64,000 nucleotides of DNA from Asterias rubens (lineage: Eukaryota > Echinodermata > Asteroidea > Forcipulatida > Asteriidae): assembly GCF_902459465.1 (NCBI RefSeq), contig NC_047065.1, positions 21,341,828 to 21,405,827 of the forward strand, in the 5' to 3' direction. Under the pieces are notes generated by a model that was not told the origin of the DNA, did not search any database, and worked only from the letters and a program-made list of their open reading frames with translations. Numbering within the stretch: the stretch's first letter is position 1; each line of letters begins with the position of its first letter. Positions 1 through 11,744 of this stretch are shown in pieces. A program made the translations under genes and the position numbers.

Positions 1-2930
1 GAAAGACATTGTAACAGACTGAAAGACTGAACTTTTTTTTGACACACCATCATAATTAACCTCACAGCTGTTTCTGAGAAAGGCAGATAAAAACCAGCTA
101 AGGTCATCTTGACAATACCAGACTTAAACCCTTAATTTTTAAATGACTAGCCAGCAGGACTAGTTAGCTTGTTGTTTCACTAGTGCGCCATTTTTTTCAC
201 AAGTCAATATTCAAAAGAAATGGGGATGCTTTTCAAAATCAACACTGAATTTAGTCACCCGGACCAATTGGACAGAATTTGGACTGGTCCTCATGTGTTT
301 TAACTGGCATTTGACCAGCGGACTACAGAGTAGCTTGGGTTTTAGAGCCAACGGATGGTTTCAGAATCACAAGTCCATGACACATCGTACTCATCGCTCT
401 GAACTGAAACTCATAGTCTAATTTCTACAACTGCAAAACTATAAAACTACTTCAACAAGAACATTATTTATTAAGAAGCACCTGAGCTGGCCCCATTTGA
501 CATGGCACTGCAAGACCCACATCAAATATATGAAATTATATGAACTGTAACCGCAGAATTCTGCGGTAAGCAGTGCAATGAAATTGGGGCAGATCTTGTC
601 AGCTGTTCTCAGTCAGTCACATTATTCAAATGTTGGGGTCCATTTCCGTGCACGATTTTGTTACAGCATTGCTACAGCAGTATCCATGGGAATGCAAGTT
701 TCACAAAAATATTCCAATTAAATCTCAGTAAAACTAAAAAATCTTCATTTTTATGCCAATTAACATCCATACAACTAAATAGTACAGAAATTACAACAAC
801 AAAAATGGAGGAGTAGGCCCCCTACATACAGCAAATATAGGCCCTATTTAATGCAATTTTTGTACAATACTCCAAGAGACCATAATCAAATTCAAATAAA
901 TCAAAAAGTTGAAAATACCAGTCAAAAGGGAGAATATTTTCCAAGAAAAAATATATCAGAAAAATTTAATTTTGACTTTATATAAATTGTGCAGTACAAT
1001 AAAAAGCCAACAGCCCATGAAGCTCAAAAAATGATTATATTGTCAGCACACAACCTCAACCACAACTTCCAATCGGAGCTGTGCAAACCAACAACACAAA
1101 GATCCCCCCAGAAATGACCAGCCAGTGATTTTTCACAACTGAAGCCAACACCATTCAATAGGTTGGTTATTATTTTGACCTTGTCACCAACACTGTGCAT
1201 GTGTTAACTTGCAAAGCCTGGTCAGTGAAGTTTTGTGTGTGATGGATGGAACAACCACACGGTCAAGTGTTCCACGAGAGCAAAATTGAACTCGGAGCTG
1301 GCTGGAACAAAAATGGCAAGGGAAATCACTGGATAAAGTTTAAGATTGGATGACCCCATTCACACGAGTTGCCACACAACACAAACCACCGATGTACACG
1401 CAGGAATGTTCATATGTCTCGAAAAAGAAATTGGAAAAGGCTAGCTATGCTTGCTATGTATATGGGATTAAACACACAGCTTATAATTGTTCATATATCC
1501 CAGAATAAAGCTCACAACAAAATATATAACACCAACCTATTCACACTACCATAAATTGATGTGACACTGAACGGAACTGTTACCGATTGTGATAACCGCG
1601 ACCGGAATAAAAAAAAATCTTGCAGCTCAAAAGAAATATATAAACAAGTTCTAACACATTGTAGCATAACATCATGTCGAGGTGTAGTACTCACCGATTA
1701 TCAACCGTCTTCCCCGCTCGGTAAATGTGAAATGACCTGCCTAGCCGGCCAGGACAATAAAAACCGCGCCACTAATTACAAATGCTAAGGACGGGCCGAG
1801 TAATTAGAAAGCCTTTCTCACGCGCTCCAATTCAAAACTGTGCACACACACAAGACTGAGGAACACATCCACTATGCATTAATGACCTAAAACTGATCAC
1901 TGACACAATCCAATGACACTGCACACGTTCAGTTACGCTGCCTGCCACCCAACACAAGACATGAAAAACTCACATTTTTTGGGAGGTCCGCTCTGAACTC
2001 CTTAGAAAATGTCTCCGAAGACTTGCAGTTCCAGTAGGTGGGCCCTTGGTTGCGTACACAGCGAGTTGCTCCCGTTGAAATTCTCTGCAGTAACAGTCTG
2101 AGATTTTCACACAGTTTGTCCAGGTTCGCCAAACTAAATTACCGCACGCGGTGTGGTGTGTAGAGCGTTGCGAGGCAAACAACCACGCATTCCCCGATTC
2201 GAGTGAAGCCAACACATTGTTTTGCTAATTATTTCAAAATGGCTGTGTGTGGAGGGCTTAGGTGATACTACCACGGGCATGCGTACAACTTAACTGCCGG
2301 TCCGCCGGGTGCAATGTAATTTGCATATTTAATGGAGGGGTTTATCCTGTTTTGTTTATTTCACACTTCAACAATTTGATAACACTGGAAGTCGGTTGGA
2401 GAAAATTAACAGGATTTGATATTGTGTCATGTTGATAAAAGATTGTTCATTAATTTGTCCTTGAATGGAATTATAAAAGTTACTAAATGATTAAGTCTTC
2501 ATCCACATCCTGAAACTTGTTTTAGGTTATCAGCTGAATATCGCAGGGGTTTTTACCTTCATGATAAAAAGGCAACCTCCCAAAAGTAAGAACTTTGAAC
2601 TCTGCCAAAATTTCTCCAGACCACGTGGGCACATATCAGTTCCCCATCCCCCTGGTTGAATGGAAGCCCAATGTCAAAGTCACACCAACGTCAATGAATC
2701 TCGTGAAAGGATCTAGAAGTAGGCCGAGAGTCGAAATATTTTTGCTTTTATGTCTCCATTAAACGACCACGAGGAATTGCCACACACTCCCTCTCGTCGC
2801 CCACCATCATCAATCTAGGGCAATTTGGGGAGGGCACAACTGCGCGTTTTACAAGACTGACTCTCTATCCACGGTCTATAACTGCTTTGATTCAATCATT
2901 ACACGTGGTCTACAGCGCGGTCGCTACATG
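1..2930. other. Non-coding stretch with possible upstream exons of a minus-strand gene
   Basis: No open frame here looks like a conserved protein. On the minus strand two good U2 splice donors stand near GC-richer sequence. One reads AATCG then GTGAGTAC at about 1690-1700, the other AAAAAT then GTGAGT at about 1972-1980. They could end alternative first exons of a minus-strand gene lying left of the window. No acceptor or recognisable protein supports this. The sequence around 2280-2330 has a few CpGs; the rest is AT-rich. Confidence 0.3.
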
Positions 2931-3235
2931 CAAATTGTCTCGCCTACTGATAGCAGATTGTCTGCTGCTGCGTCAGGTCGAGTCGAGGACAACGGAAGTG
3001 ACGTAATGAACTTAGCGGGAATCCTGCGTTCCAGCATGTCCACAGAAGTCAGCTGGACGAAATGTAAACACTGCAATCAGTAGTCGGGTGCCCTGTGTTG
3101 CCCCCTGTCTTCGTCTATGTTGTGTGTGTGTAGCATCATCAACAACCGAACCATAACAAAACCTGAGCTGAAAAGTACAGCGATTTCGGACGAGGTTTTA
3201 TCAGTGAAAATGGAGTGAAAAACAACCGATTTGTC
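2930..3235 (+). promoter_or_regulatory. Probable THTPA promoter and 5' UTR, with a two-codon uORF
   Basis: This CpG-richer block lies directly upstream of the THTPA coding exon. It holds an ETS-like CGGAAGTG (2993-3000) overlapping a CRE-like TGACGTAA (2999-3006), a pairing common in animal housekeeping promoters. A minimal upstream ORF, ATG GAG TGA, occupies 3210-3218, 17 bases before the chosen start. The transcription start cannot be read from the sequence, so the UTR boundary is an inference. Confidence 0.45.
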
Positions 3236-3862
3236 ATGAGAGATGAGAACCAAGCCATGGAAAATGGTGCTGGCTGTAGCAGTGGTGAGATGAACCTAGA
3301 AACCGAAAGCAAATTTGCCATTACAGTGGACACTGAAGGACGAGTTGTTCAGGCAGGAGGGACGTGTGTTAACCATGTGTCGTTTCACGATGCCTATTTT
3401 GATACGGATTCCTTTCAGTTAACTCTGGCCGACCACTGGCTGAGACGACGTGACGGTAAATGGGAACTCAAAGTACCGCTGGTTGATCGTAGTAAACAAA
3501 ATAAACCTGAAACATACACTAAATACTTGGAATTTGACGATGAGAAGAACATAATTGCCAATCTGTCAGCCATTTTGCTGACCTATGCAAATGACCCAGA
3601 CGAGGTCAAGGTTGCTGATGATAATTGCATGGACACAAATCTTGAAAAGTGGCTCAAAATGCAGAACTTAAATCTCAAACCTTTTGCTGATTTTACGACT
3701 AAACGTAAGACTTTTTCAATGAATGGAGGGATCTCGATTGTATTGGATGAAACAAATTTTGGTTTTAACGTCGGTGAAGTTGAAGTGATGAGCAGTCAAT
3801 CTGGGGATGATGTCAAGGAAGCAGAGATGAAGATCAACGAGATGGTGGAGAAAATAGGTTAG
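3236..3862 (+). CDS. THTPA: Thiamine triphosphatase, 5' coding exon (CYTH domain)
   Basis: The product should hydrolyse thiamine triphosphate to the diphosphate in the cytosol. The 208-residue reading carries CYTH-family signatures in order: the ExExK motif (E22, E24, K26, in LETESKF), DAYFD (52-56), HWLRRRDGKWELK (67-79), TKRKT (155-159), and DETNFGFNVGEVE (171-183). These acidic and basic residues bind metal and triphosphate in the family. The ATG at 3236 has G at -3; an in-frame ATG at 3257 (MENG) has a stronger Kozak context and could be used instead. The stop follows EKIG, where vertebrate THTPA continues for about 40 more residues. The sequence there reads AAAATAG then GTTAGC, so the exon probably ends at 3857 with a splice donor at 3858 and the stop is intronic. 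I did not find the downstream exon. Confidence 0.88.
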   Translation: MRDENQAMENGAGCSSGEMNLETESKFAITVDTEGRVVQAGGTCVNHVSFHDAYFDTDSFQLTLADHWLRRRDGKWELKVPLVDRSKQNKPETYTKYLEFDDEKNIIANLSAILLTYANDPDEVKVADDNCMDTNLEKWLKMQNLNLKPFADFTTKRKTFSMNGGISIVLDETNFGFNVGEVEVMSSQSGDDVKEAEMKINEMVEKIG

Positions 3863-4016
3863 CATTTTAGCAATAGACCCCTTGCATAGGCTAGCGCAAA
3901 ATGCTACAGGAACACTGGGGTTACGCGCATGATCTTTACGCACAAAGAACAGCTATTGACTTGTCCAATGCAGGGGGTCTATACATATATAGCATTATAA
4001 TATAACACAATGTTAT
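3863..4016. repeat. Short repeat with TAGACCCCTTGCAT-type end
   Basis: Sequence between about 3870 and 3990 opens with AATAGACCCCTTGCAT and closes with TGCAGGGGGTCTATA, an inverted pair suggesting a small TIR element. A related head appears at about 6294-6480 and again near 35738. If THTPA is spliced at 3858 this element lies at the start of its intron. Confidence 0.5.
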
Positions 4017-4195
4017 TCGTGGGTTTGAATCCCACATGAGTAATATGCCTATCCATCTGATTTTTTTTCACAGAACTCGGGAAAGTACTGAGTTTACAGT
4101 GCTAACACACATATCGGTGTAGTATGGGGAAAACCAAAATGAATATTCTTTATTCCCGATGCAAATTTAACATCTGTTATTCTTCTTGCTGAGTA
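4017..4195 (+). repeat. tRNA-derived SINE, family S1, 5'-truncated
   Basis: A B-box-like GGGTTTGAATCCCAC is followed by the family tail: TTTTTTTTCACAGAACTCGG, then GTGCTAACACACAT, then CCAAAATGAATATTCTT and TTCCCGATGCAAATTTAAC. The same order occurs at 20.2 and 54.4 kb. The A-box half is missing. Confidence 0.75.
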
Positions 4196-6290
4196 ACGAT
4201 GATCTCGACAACTGTAGTTGAGTTTGGGATCAGGGTCCAAGTTTATGGCTCTCTGCTTATAAGCAAAGAATCGGTGCTTAGGGAAGTGGGAAATTTGGGG
4301 CTTACAAAGTGTATTTCACAGGTTAGCAGAGAATTTCTGCTTGTGTGCAAACATAATCTGTGTTACTACACTAGGTATTCTTGGCTTACACAGCTAGCAC
4401 ACAAATTTGGTGTTTGCCCTGTAAGGGAAGAGTGGTGTTTGCAAGCGCATTAATATTTGCTGGTAAGCTGAGTTATGAAACTGAGTCCAGATCTATCTTG
4501 TTGACAGACTGTCAGAACAAAGGGTAACCGATCCGCCTCCCGAATTCAAACTACAATAAATAATACGTGAAAGACAATTTCTTGCATTGGTACTATACTT
4601 TATTATAAAACAAATAAACTCCCGCACCAATCAATCTATACACACTTGCGTATTCACTAATTACAACCCCCAAATCTCCCTCCAGCTCCAGTAAAACCCC
4701 ACTATGATTATCTTAAGCCCCACTTAGGCTCTACAATTAAAGAAAAAAAAGCACCTTGTTTCCACAGTAGTATTCTCAATACAAACTTAAGTGCGTTAAA
4801 TAAATTCCCAACTGAGGATGAATATCCCCCACCACCGTTCTTCAAAATATCATGTTTGTCACTTCTCAAAACTAAAATGTCTCCTCGTTGACTTCCTTTT
4901 GTCGTCTGTCCCCACACCTTGGGACGCCCACTTTACTCTCAATAAATTACTTGGCCGAGGAGAATTATTACTATTGTTCACAGTTCACTCTTTGCTGTAT
5001 ACTCGACACTTGCCCATCCAGCGAATCCTCTCTCACGATGGTGGGCGTACATTCCCCCTCGCCGTACAAATCTGACTCACGTTGCTCACTTCCACTCCAT
5101 GCAGGGGTGGGATGTTCATATAACACAACTGAAAGTTACACTTGGGTGCATCTTCATGCGCCCGCCCTTCACACTCCCATAAAGGCCATGGTTGTTGATC
5201 GGGTCGTCCAACCCTTGTTGCCAAAGTTAACTATTGGGTGGATAAATCACACCCTCCGCACTCAGCTGGCATAAATTTAATCTGGCTGCAAAATATAATC
5301 TGGCTCGCAGAAAATGTTCACTTAATATTATGGGTTTTAAGGAACAGCTTGTACCTATATATGTACAAATAGCAGCATAAGAGTAGAGCAGCAGAACCAA
5401 ATGGCATGTACTCTTCACCACTGGAGACTCAACTGAATTCTTTTTTTTCAAACATTTGAAAATCCTAAAGTCAATGGAAAACATTTGAAGGGCACCAAGG
5501 CCAAGACCAGGGCATTAGAGACCATGGCCTCTGCGACCTGCCTGTAGTTTCAGGCATGTCTAGTGTCATCAGATTAATATGCAGAAAATAATGCTCAATG
5601 GGTTTGTTTACCAAGCAAATAACAGCAGGGAACCGTTCATTAACAGTGTATCAATCAGTATTCAATTTGGGCTTGTTGTCTGTGGTTGCAATTTACTTTT
5701 GTTCTGTGCTTTGTTGGTTTTTCTTAGTGCTCTATGAAATAAGCCTCATAGTGCATTATTCATTAAGGAGATTCAGTTACCCAAAATTTTAATAAGCTTA
5801 CTTGACTGCAAGATAGATAACAAACCCTCATCAAGTACAAAATATAACTCGCAGTGCGAAATCCAGACTGTTCCATTTTTGGCAAAAGACAAAGCGAGCA
5901 AAATGGAACGGTCCAGACTACACAGAGTGGAACGGTGCATTCTTATTTCTCTGTCAAATAAAGTGACGGCACTGGAAGATTATTTGCAACTTTAATTTCT
6001 GTTCTTAAATTAACATGTAAACTCCCCTTTGCACCTCTCCGTGACACAACCTACGAACCCCCCCCCCCCCCACCCACCCCATCTAGAATGACCTTGGCTA
6101 AGTCATGAGCATTAGCGTTCCTGATAAGTAAATATATCTTAATCTCTTTTCTTCAACCTTGTCAAAAAATGATGACTAACAAGGCCGCAAGACCCATCAA
6201 GGCATCACAAAATGAACATCAACATCTGAATTCAAGCTTCAGATGAATTACCTGTGGAGTTGTCCACATCCAAAAGGGGCATTTAATCTC
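4196..6290. other. Intergenic; no supported gene
   Basis: The longest frame here, 128 codons near 4888-5274 on the plus strand, has no recognisable domain and biased, repetitive composition. A 762-bp segment (4510-5271) begins TGTCAG and ends TGGCA and carries a minus-strand AATAAA, but lacks a target duplication. At 5487-5570 lies a copy of a GGGCACCAAGGCCAAGACCAG repeat also seen at 15.3, 21.9 and 61.5 kb. A C-rich run occupies about 6060-6078. Confidence 0.5.
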
Positions 6291-6293
6291 TAT

Positions 6294-6480
6294 TGACCCC
6301 TTGCATGCACGCGGCGACTGTGCCACGCTCACCATTTTGGTTGGCAACAGGTTTACGCGTAAACGCTCTGCGCCTAAAATGCGCACTTCACTGAATAACG
6401 CACAATGACATTGCATACCAATATGTCGCATGCAAGATTATTCAGTTGATGACGTCAGGTGAATTGGGTCAATATATGTT
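6294..6480. repeat. Interspersed repeat with GACCCCTTGCATGCA and GAATTGGGTCAAT ends
   Basis: The block runs from TATTGACCCCTTGCATGC to GGTGAATTGGGTCAATAT, with the ends forming an imperfect inverted pair (TATTGACCC / GGGTCAATA). A related right half, ending CAGGTGAATTGGGTCAAT, is at about 37415-37492. It is therefore a short TIR-like element present at least twice. Confidence 0.55.
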
Positions 6481-7540
6481 AGACACTAGTGAAGACAGAC
6501 AACTAATTATTTTTTAAAAGGAAGAAGCAAAATTTAGCTGATTGCAACAAAAATTATCTACAGATACTAAACCTTTTTACAAAACTGAAGACTATCTTCC
6601 ATTTTGGGGACAAATTTCATCAACGATGTTATAATAAATAGTTACTTTTTGAGCTTTAGAAGAGTAAATGGCTTCACACTCCCTCCCTCTCCATCAAAGT
6701 CCCTATCATTCAAACGACCCAATAGGGGGTAGTCCCATCTGTGTGAAACAGTGATATTCAAACACTTTCTTATTTTAGTTGCAGCAACTGAAATAAGCAG
6801 GGATTTTTTTTTTTTTTTTAAGAATCACTTTAATTTTTAACCATATCTGACGAAAAGTTTGTCTGAAAGGGGATTGATGGTAACTTAAAAACCCTCTTAA
6901 AAATAGGTGAACTTTTTAAAATTTATTTATCCATGCTCCACACTATGCCAACTTGCCCTACTTTAATCACATCAGAGCACAAAAATGGCAATCAAGATCA
7001 TGAAGGAAACGCTTATATTGTTTCATGAATTAAAATCTTACCAACAGTTGAGTTCATTCCATTTGAAATCTTTTTACCGACTGACTAGATACGTCAAGGG
7101 TAAGTCTATCTACTGGCCATGTCACATGAAACAATTTATCTCAGGCAACTCAATCCAGGCAACCTCTAAGAAGAAAAGACATTCACATTGAAAATTTGCG
7201 TAATTTTCTTTGGGATTCAGGGCTCAAATTTTACGCTAGACCGCAGGCCCAAGGTCAGTGATTATATCTTTGGGCCAGTAAACTCACGGCCGGACAAGTC
7301 CGATGGTCTTGTGTTTTTCATTTGAATTAATAATACCTCAATGTGTAATATACATGAATTTTTCTGGAAAGTAGAGTATACTACTGTTCAGGGGGAGCTT
7401 TCGAAACATTGAGACCATAGACACAGCCTCTTTTCAGAACCAACACTCCCCCAAAAAAGAGACTTACTCATGGTGGTACCCACAAGTTTATTTATTTATT
7501 TAAAGTGTCTTCCTAAAGGAAATTATGTTTTGACTTTTGA
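6481..7540. other. Intergenic; no supported gene
   Basis: AT-rich sequence with a T run near 6806-6821. The 68-codon plus-strand frame at 6985 has no family features. Nothing else is supported. Confidence 0.5.
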
Positions 7541-7545
7541 GTCTG

Positions 7546-7716
7546 CCGTCGATTTCACAAAACTCTTCCTAACTTAAGACTAATCTTAGGACTTAGGACG
7601 AGTCCAAACCCTGCACTGTAGCATGCAGACCTTAAGATTAATCCTAAGTTAGGAAGAGTTACTCGTCCTAACTCGAGATAAGACGAGTCCTAACTCTTTG
7701 TGAAATCGACCCCAGG
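7546..7716. repeat. Palindromic TIR element, GTCGATTTCACAAA family
   Basis: The segment begins GTCGATTTCACAAAACTC and ends with the inverse, TCTTTGTGAAATCGACCCC. Inside are repeated AGGAC/GTCCT and CCTAAGTTAGGA blocks. The same building block forms the tandem array at 20.8-21.6 kb. Confidence 0.75.
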
Positions 7717-7840
7717 TAGAGTATCAAAATATGGCAAGCATGGTAACTTCTCTCAGTGCTTCAAATAAAATTAGTTTTCAAAGTTCTTTCGCATTAAGAT
7801 TCTGGTTTTGTAAAGTAAAATTCTGGTCCGGCAGTAAAGA

Positions 7841-8205
7841 TTAAAGGCACTGGACACGATTGGTAATTGTCAAAAAAACAATATTCTCACTTGGTGTATG
7901 CCAACATATATGCATAAAATAATGAGCCTGTAAAAATTTGAGCTCAATTGGTTAATTGCAGTTGCAAGAAAATTATGAAGGAAAAAACACTTGTGGAACA
8001 AACTAGTGTGCTTTCAGATAGGAATAAAAGGCTTCTGGCCAGAAGTCTTTTAGTGAGAAATTACCTCTTTCTCAAAAACTCGGTTACTTCGAAAAGGAGA
8101 AATTTCTCACAATGTGTTATACTTTCAGCAGCTCTCCGTTGCTCGTTACCAAGTAAGTTTTTATGTTATATCTTGAGTAATTACCCAACGTGTAAAGTGT
8201 CGAGC
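7841..8205. mobile_element. TTAA-ended MITE, group A, divergent copy
   Basis: Starts TTAAAGGCACTGGACACG and proceeds through GGTAATTGTCAAA, TTGGTGTATGCCAACATA and CTCAATTGGTTAATTGC, the same order of blocks as the better copies at 19.56 and 59.87 kb. The right end (TTACCCAACGTGTAAAGTGTC) is eroded. Confidence 0.75.
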
Positions 8206-8559
8206 TACAAGGCTTGTGGAATTTTACCCCAAATTTAAGCTGTGGGACTGAAGGACATAAACCCCTGTAACTACTCGAGCATTTCCCACAACAATATTCT
8301 GTTACTATTTTTATACTTTTATAGCTTCCCCTTCCCACTCCCAGACTCTCCTCAGATCTAAGACCCCCCTTCCCTGGGATTTCTTGTTTTTATGGAGACA
8401 TTGAAGGAGTCAACAAATATTATTAGTCAGAGCAGCCAAACCCTGAATGGGCTTTAATTAGGGTGCGTCTGGTAATGTGTCTCATTTGATAAGGGCGTAG
8501 AGGACAAGTTCAACGTTCTAACAGGAAGTCATACTTGGGCACTTTTAATTCATTCAACT

Positions 8560-8560
<1 letters not shown>
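8206..8560. other. Intergenic; no supported gene
   Basis: Low-complexity and unique-looking sequence without coding potential. Confidence 0.45.

Positions 8561-8595
<35 letters not shown>
8561..8595. repeat. (GA)n microsatellite
   Basis: A run of about 17 GA dinucleotides. Confidence 0.95.
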
Positions 8596-8597
<2 letters not shown>

Positions 8598-8689
8598 AGA
8601 GTTTTGTAGAAAAAATAAGTTCCAGACAGTTTCAGTGGAGACCATTGTTTGTGAAATTGTATTCAGTTGATCCATGCACTGGGTATAGC

Positions 8690-8850
8690 AGACCTGATAC
8701 TTCACGGAATCACTGAAGGCGATTGCCTTCATGGTCCCTGGTCATTGTCTTCATGCCCTTCCATGCTCCAGTAGAAATTTGCCGTTCTCTCATAGGGTGC
8801 CCTTTACCCAGGAGAAAATGCCTTGGTGCTCTTGCCCTTTCAAAAATTAA
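8690..8850 (+). repeat. Interspersed repeat R1 (GATGCTTCACGGA ... GAGAAAATGCCTTGGTG)
   Basis: Contains CAGACCTGATACTTCACGGA, GGCGATTGCCTTCATG and TGCCCTTTACCCAGGAGAAA. A second copy at 53265-53680 has the same blocks in the same order but is split by an insertion. A third begins at about 63889 and runs toward the right end of the window. Confidence 0.75.
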
Positions 8851-8858
8851 ACATAGGC

Positions 8859-8975
8859 CCTACATGTCTGGTGTAGTGTGCACAGCTCACTTGCCCCGGC
8901 TTTTTAATCCGGAGGTTGCAGGTTCTACTCCTGCCCTAGTCAATTTATCTTTCTTCAACCCCAAATTATAAAAAG
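8859..8975 (+). repeat. tRNA-like SINE fragment, family S2
   Basis: A B-box-like GGAGGTTGCAGGTTCTACTC is followed by CTGCCCTAGTCAATTTATC and TTCAACCCCAAATTAT. The block TTCAACCCCAAATTA recurs at 27.5 kb and a diverged body at 60.85 kb. The A box is weak here. Confidence 0.5.
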
Positions 8976-9544
8976 AAATTACCCAGTCAGTTTCCCGTGG
9001 GGTCTATAAATCGATTGGAAAAAAAACCAGGAAGGAAAGCTGTTTTTCAGTTGTGACGAAAACAACTAAATAACTTTCCAACTAGGAGCCCCCTCCTTCC
9101 AAACAGTAGATTTGTAAGCTTTTCTTTAACTTCATCTTTCCAAGGTTTTTATTCCATTCGCTTTCTCTTGACTCCCTCCCTTTTGAAGTTTTTTTCTTTT
9201 AATGAAGAAATAAGGCGGATCATCAGCTGTGTAATAATTTATCTGTCCATCAAATTGTTGATTTGGCCCCTTCCCTAAGTTCAGGAAATTTAATTGAGTT
9301 GTTGTCCATGGCATAGCCTTAGGAATAAAATGCCACACCCAAAGCATACACTCTTTGACTAATCTTTATAACTGAACAATGGGTCTTGTATACGTACGAT
9401 TAAATCAAGAATAAGTCGTTGCATGACGAGGGTGTAGTGCTCTAAGACCTTTTGCAGAGCACACAAAGTACAGCACTCTGTCTCAGCAGAAGATTCTAAG
9501 CAAACAACAAAAATAACTTCTTTGATAGCAGCACAGCACAACTG
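8976..9544. other. Intergenic; no supported gene
   Basis: Short minus-strand frames at 9132-9347 and 9359-9541 show no family features or splice context. Nothing is supported. Confidence 0.45.
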
Positions 9545-9910
9545 TTAAAGGCAGTGGACACTATTGGTAATTACTCAAAATAATTGTGAGCATAAAAACT
9601 TACTTGTCAACAAGCAATGGAGAGCTGTTGATAGTATGAAACATTGTGAGAAAACGGCTCCCTCTGAAGTAACGTAGTTTTTGAGAAAGAAGTAGTTTTC
9701 CACGAATTTGATTTGAGGTCTCGAAATCAAGCATCTGAAAGCACACAACTTTGTGTGACAAGGGTGTTTTTTCTTCCATTATTATCTTGCAACTTCGTCG
9801 ACCAATTGAGTTCAAATGTTCACAGATTTGTTATTTTGTGCATATGTTGAGATACACCAAGTGAGAATACTAGTTTACGACAATTACCAATAGTGTCCCA
9901 CTGTCATTAA
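9545..9910. mobile_element. TTAA-ended MITE, group A
   Basis: Near full-length copy. It runs from TTAAAGGCAGTGGACACTAT to CAATAGTGTCCCACTGTCAT and TAA. Internal landmarks are GAAACATTGTGAGAAAACGG, CACGAATTTGATTTGAGGTC, and GAGATACACCAAGTGAGAA. No transposase is encoded. Confidence 0.9.
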
Positions 9911-11087
9911 TATGTGTCAACTGCTCAAAAGACATAGAAATTATGTTGTTTCCATTCCTTGCAGTGGTAAAATTTCCTAAAATAAAAATTTGTATAAAAG
10001 CATAACATCTTTCACATTCAGTTGGATAGGAACATATATAGCTGCATTGATTACGTATGAACATTTTCCGGGCACACTTTTTTTTAAATGAAACTGATAG
10101 AGTTCAGGACCTTTGTAGTTTACTCAGTGATAAGCCCTCTACTGTTGAGAATGTGAGTGCCAATCCAAAAAGATGATTTAAAATTGTCTTGCCTCTTTCA
10201 CACACAAAATTTTAAAAATAGTTTGTCGAGACACTGTGAAATGTGTTTGGGGTGGTTCTGACAACTGTGGTGAGTGAGTTTTATGGACACATTGTTACAG
10301 CAAAACCTACTAGATAGTATCTCAAGCATGCACATTTTCAAATCTTACTCATGTGTTTGACAAACCTTACTAGATTGTATCTCCACCATGCAAAGTTTCC
10401 AAATCCTACCCGTCTACATGGTTTTAGGTCTCATGTACATTATTATGTGTTCCTGCAAATCTTACTAGACTGTATTCTACATATACATGGTGTAACCACA
10501 AACATGTATCATCGTGTGCAAGTACTTGTTGTGATTGTACGCATTGCGCCGACTGCACTATGGTCGTTCCCATCATGCATCACTACATCCTAAACAAGAA
10601 TTTGTACAAGCTCATCAGCCAATCCCAGAGGTTTTCGGATAAGACTGGTGGGGCTGAGCGAACATGAAATTGGCCCATGGCTCCATTTCATAAAGCTTCT
10701 TAGTGTGCATTAGTGAGAAAATGTGGCCTGATTCCTTAAAGCTGTAAACCTGTTGTTGTGCTTACTTTAGCAGAAAAACCATGGTTTTAAGGCATTCATA
10801 AGCATGCCTTATAATCAGAGAAGAAGATTTGGCATGGCACTTGCATTTTCGTGATGAGTAGAAGAAAGTGTGACCTTGTTTATTCCAGGGTATTTCTGGC
10901 AGGGAAGAAGACACTGCACTCAGTCATGGGGGACATTTTTACATTTTGGATCATAATTGCAACATAAATTAAAAAAATTCTAAGAATAAAATTTGATATT
11001 TATTTATGCCCCCTTCATATAAAAAATGAAAATATAAGACAGCAATCTCAATAAAATATCAGATTGTGTTTTCTGCAGCTACTTTCA
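9911..11087. other. Intergenic with degenerate local repeats
   Basis: Between about 10300 and 10480 a roughly 75-base unit recurs loosely (ACCTTACTAGATTGTATCTC, then ATCTTACTAGACTGTATTCT). At about 10665-10800 are AATTGGCCCATGG and TTTCATAAAGCTTCTTAG blocks related to the GGGCCCAATTTCAT element at 53.3 kb. No gene is supported. Confidence 0.45.
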
Positions 11088-11358
11088 CACTCGTCTAATC
11101 CCCAGGGGCAACCACAGGGAATAACGGCCATCCCTTTCACACTAAGAGCGCTTTACCCCTGATCTACCCTGGCAACAATTTGGCATACCCCTGAGAATAG
11201 CCACCCCTGCTTCGGAGTATGCGGTAAAACCCTGGGGGTTTGTTCAAATCCCTGGGGCATAACTGCTAGTGGGAAATGAAAGTGTTTTTTTTACCCCAAT
11301 GTACAATGAACCCTATAAGGATCCAGGAATATGCATGCAGGGATAGTGTGAAAGGGTG
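11088..11358. repeat. TIR element with CTTTCACACT ends
   Basis: Begins CTTTCACACTCGTCTAATCC and ends GGGATAGTGTGAAAG, the inverse. The interior is rich in CCCAGGGG and CCCTGGGG blocks. Related ends border the satellite-like region at 20.68-21.77 kb. Confidence 0.65.
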
Positions 11359-11470
11359 CCAGAGTAAATGTTACTGGCTGTGTACAAATCAGGTACAATG
11401 CAGGAGATCCAGGAGTGACTATGTCACAGGTGACATGGTTTCCTTTACTTTGATCATAGCCAGCAGTTCT

Positions 11471-11744
11471 TTAAAAGCAGTGGACACTATTGGTAATTCC
11501 TCAAAATAATTATCAGCATAAAACCTCATTTGGTAATGAGTAATGGGGAGCTGTTGATAGTATAAAACATTGTGAGAAACGGCTCCCTCTGAAGTGACGT
11601 AGTTTTCGAGAAAGGAGCAATTTTCCACGAATTTGATTTCGAGACCTCAAGTTTAGAATTTGAGGTATCGAAATCAAGCATCTGAGATACATCAAGTGAG
11701 AAGACTGGTCTTTGACAATTACCAATAGTGTCCACTGTCTTTAA
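11471..11744. mobile_element. TTAA-ended MITE, group A, internally deleted
   Basis: Both ends are present (TTAAAAGCAGTGGACACTAT and AGTGTCCACTGTCTTTAA). About 100 bases that lie between AAATCAAGCATCTGA and GATACACCAAGTGAGAA in other copies are missing. Confidence 0.9.

Noticed and set aside
4510-5271. Possible solo LTR (TGTCAG ... TGGCA, minus-strand AATAAA)
   Set aside because: The flanking bases (ACAGAC and TAAATT) do not form a target duplication, and no primer-site or internal region is present.
4888-5274. 128-codon plus-strand frame
   Set aside because: No domain, no splice context and composition like neighbouring non-coding DNA.
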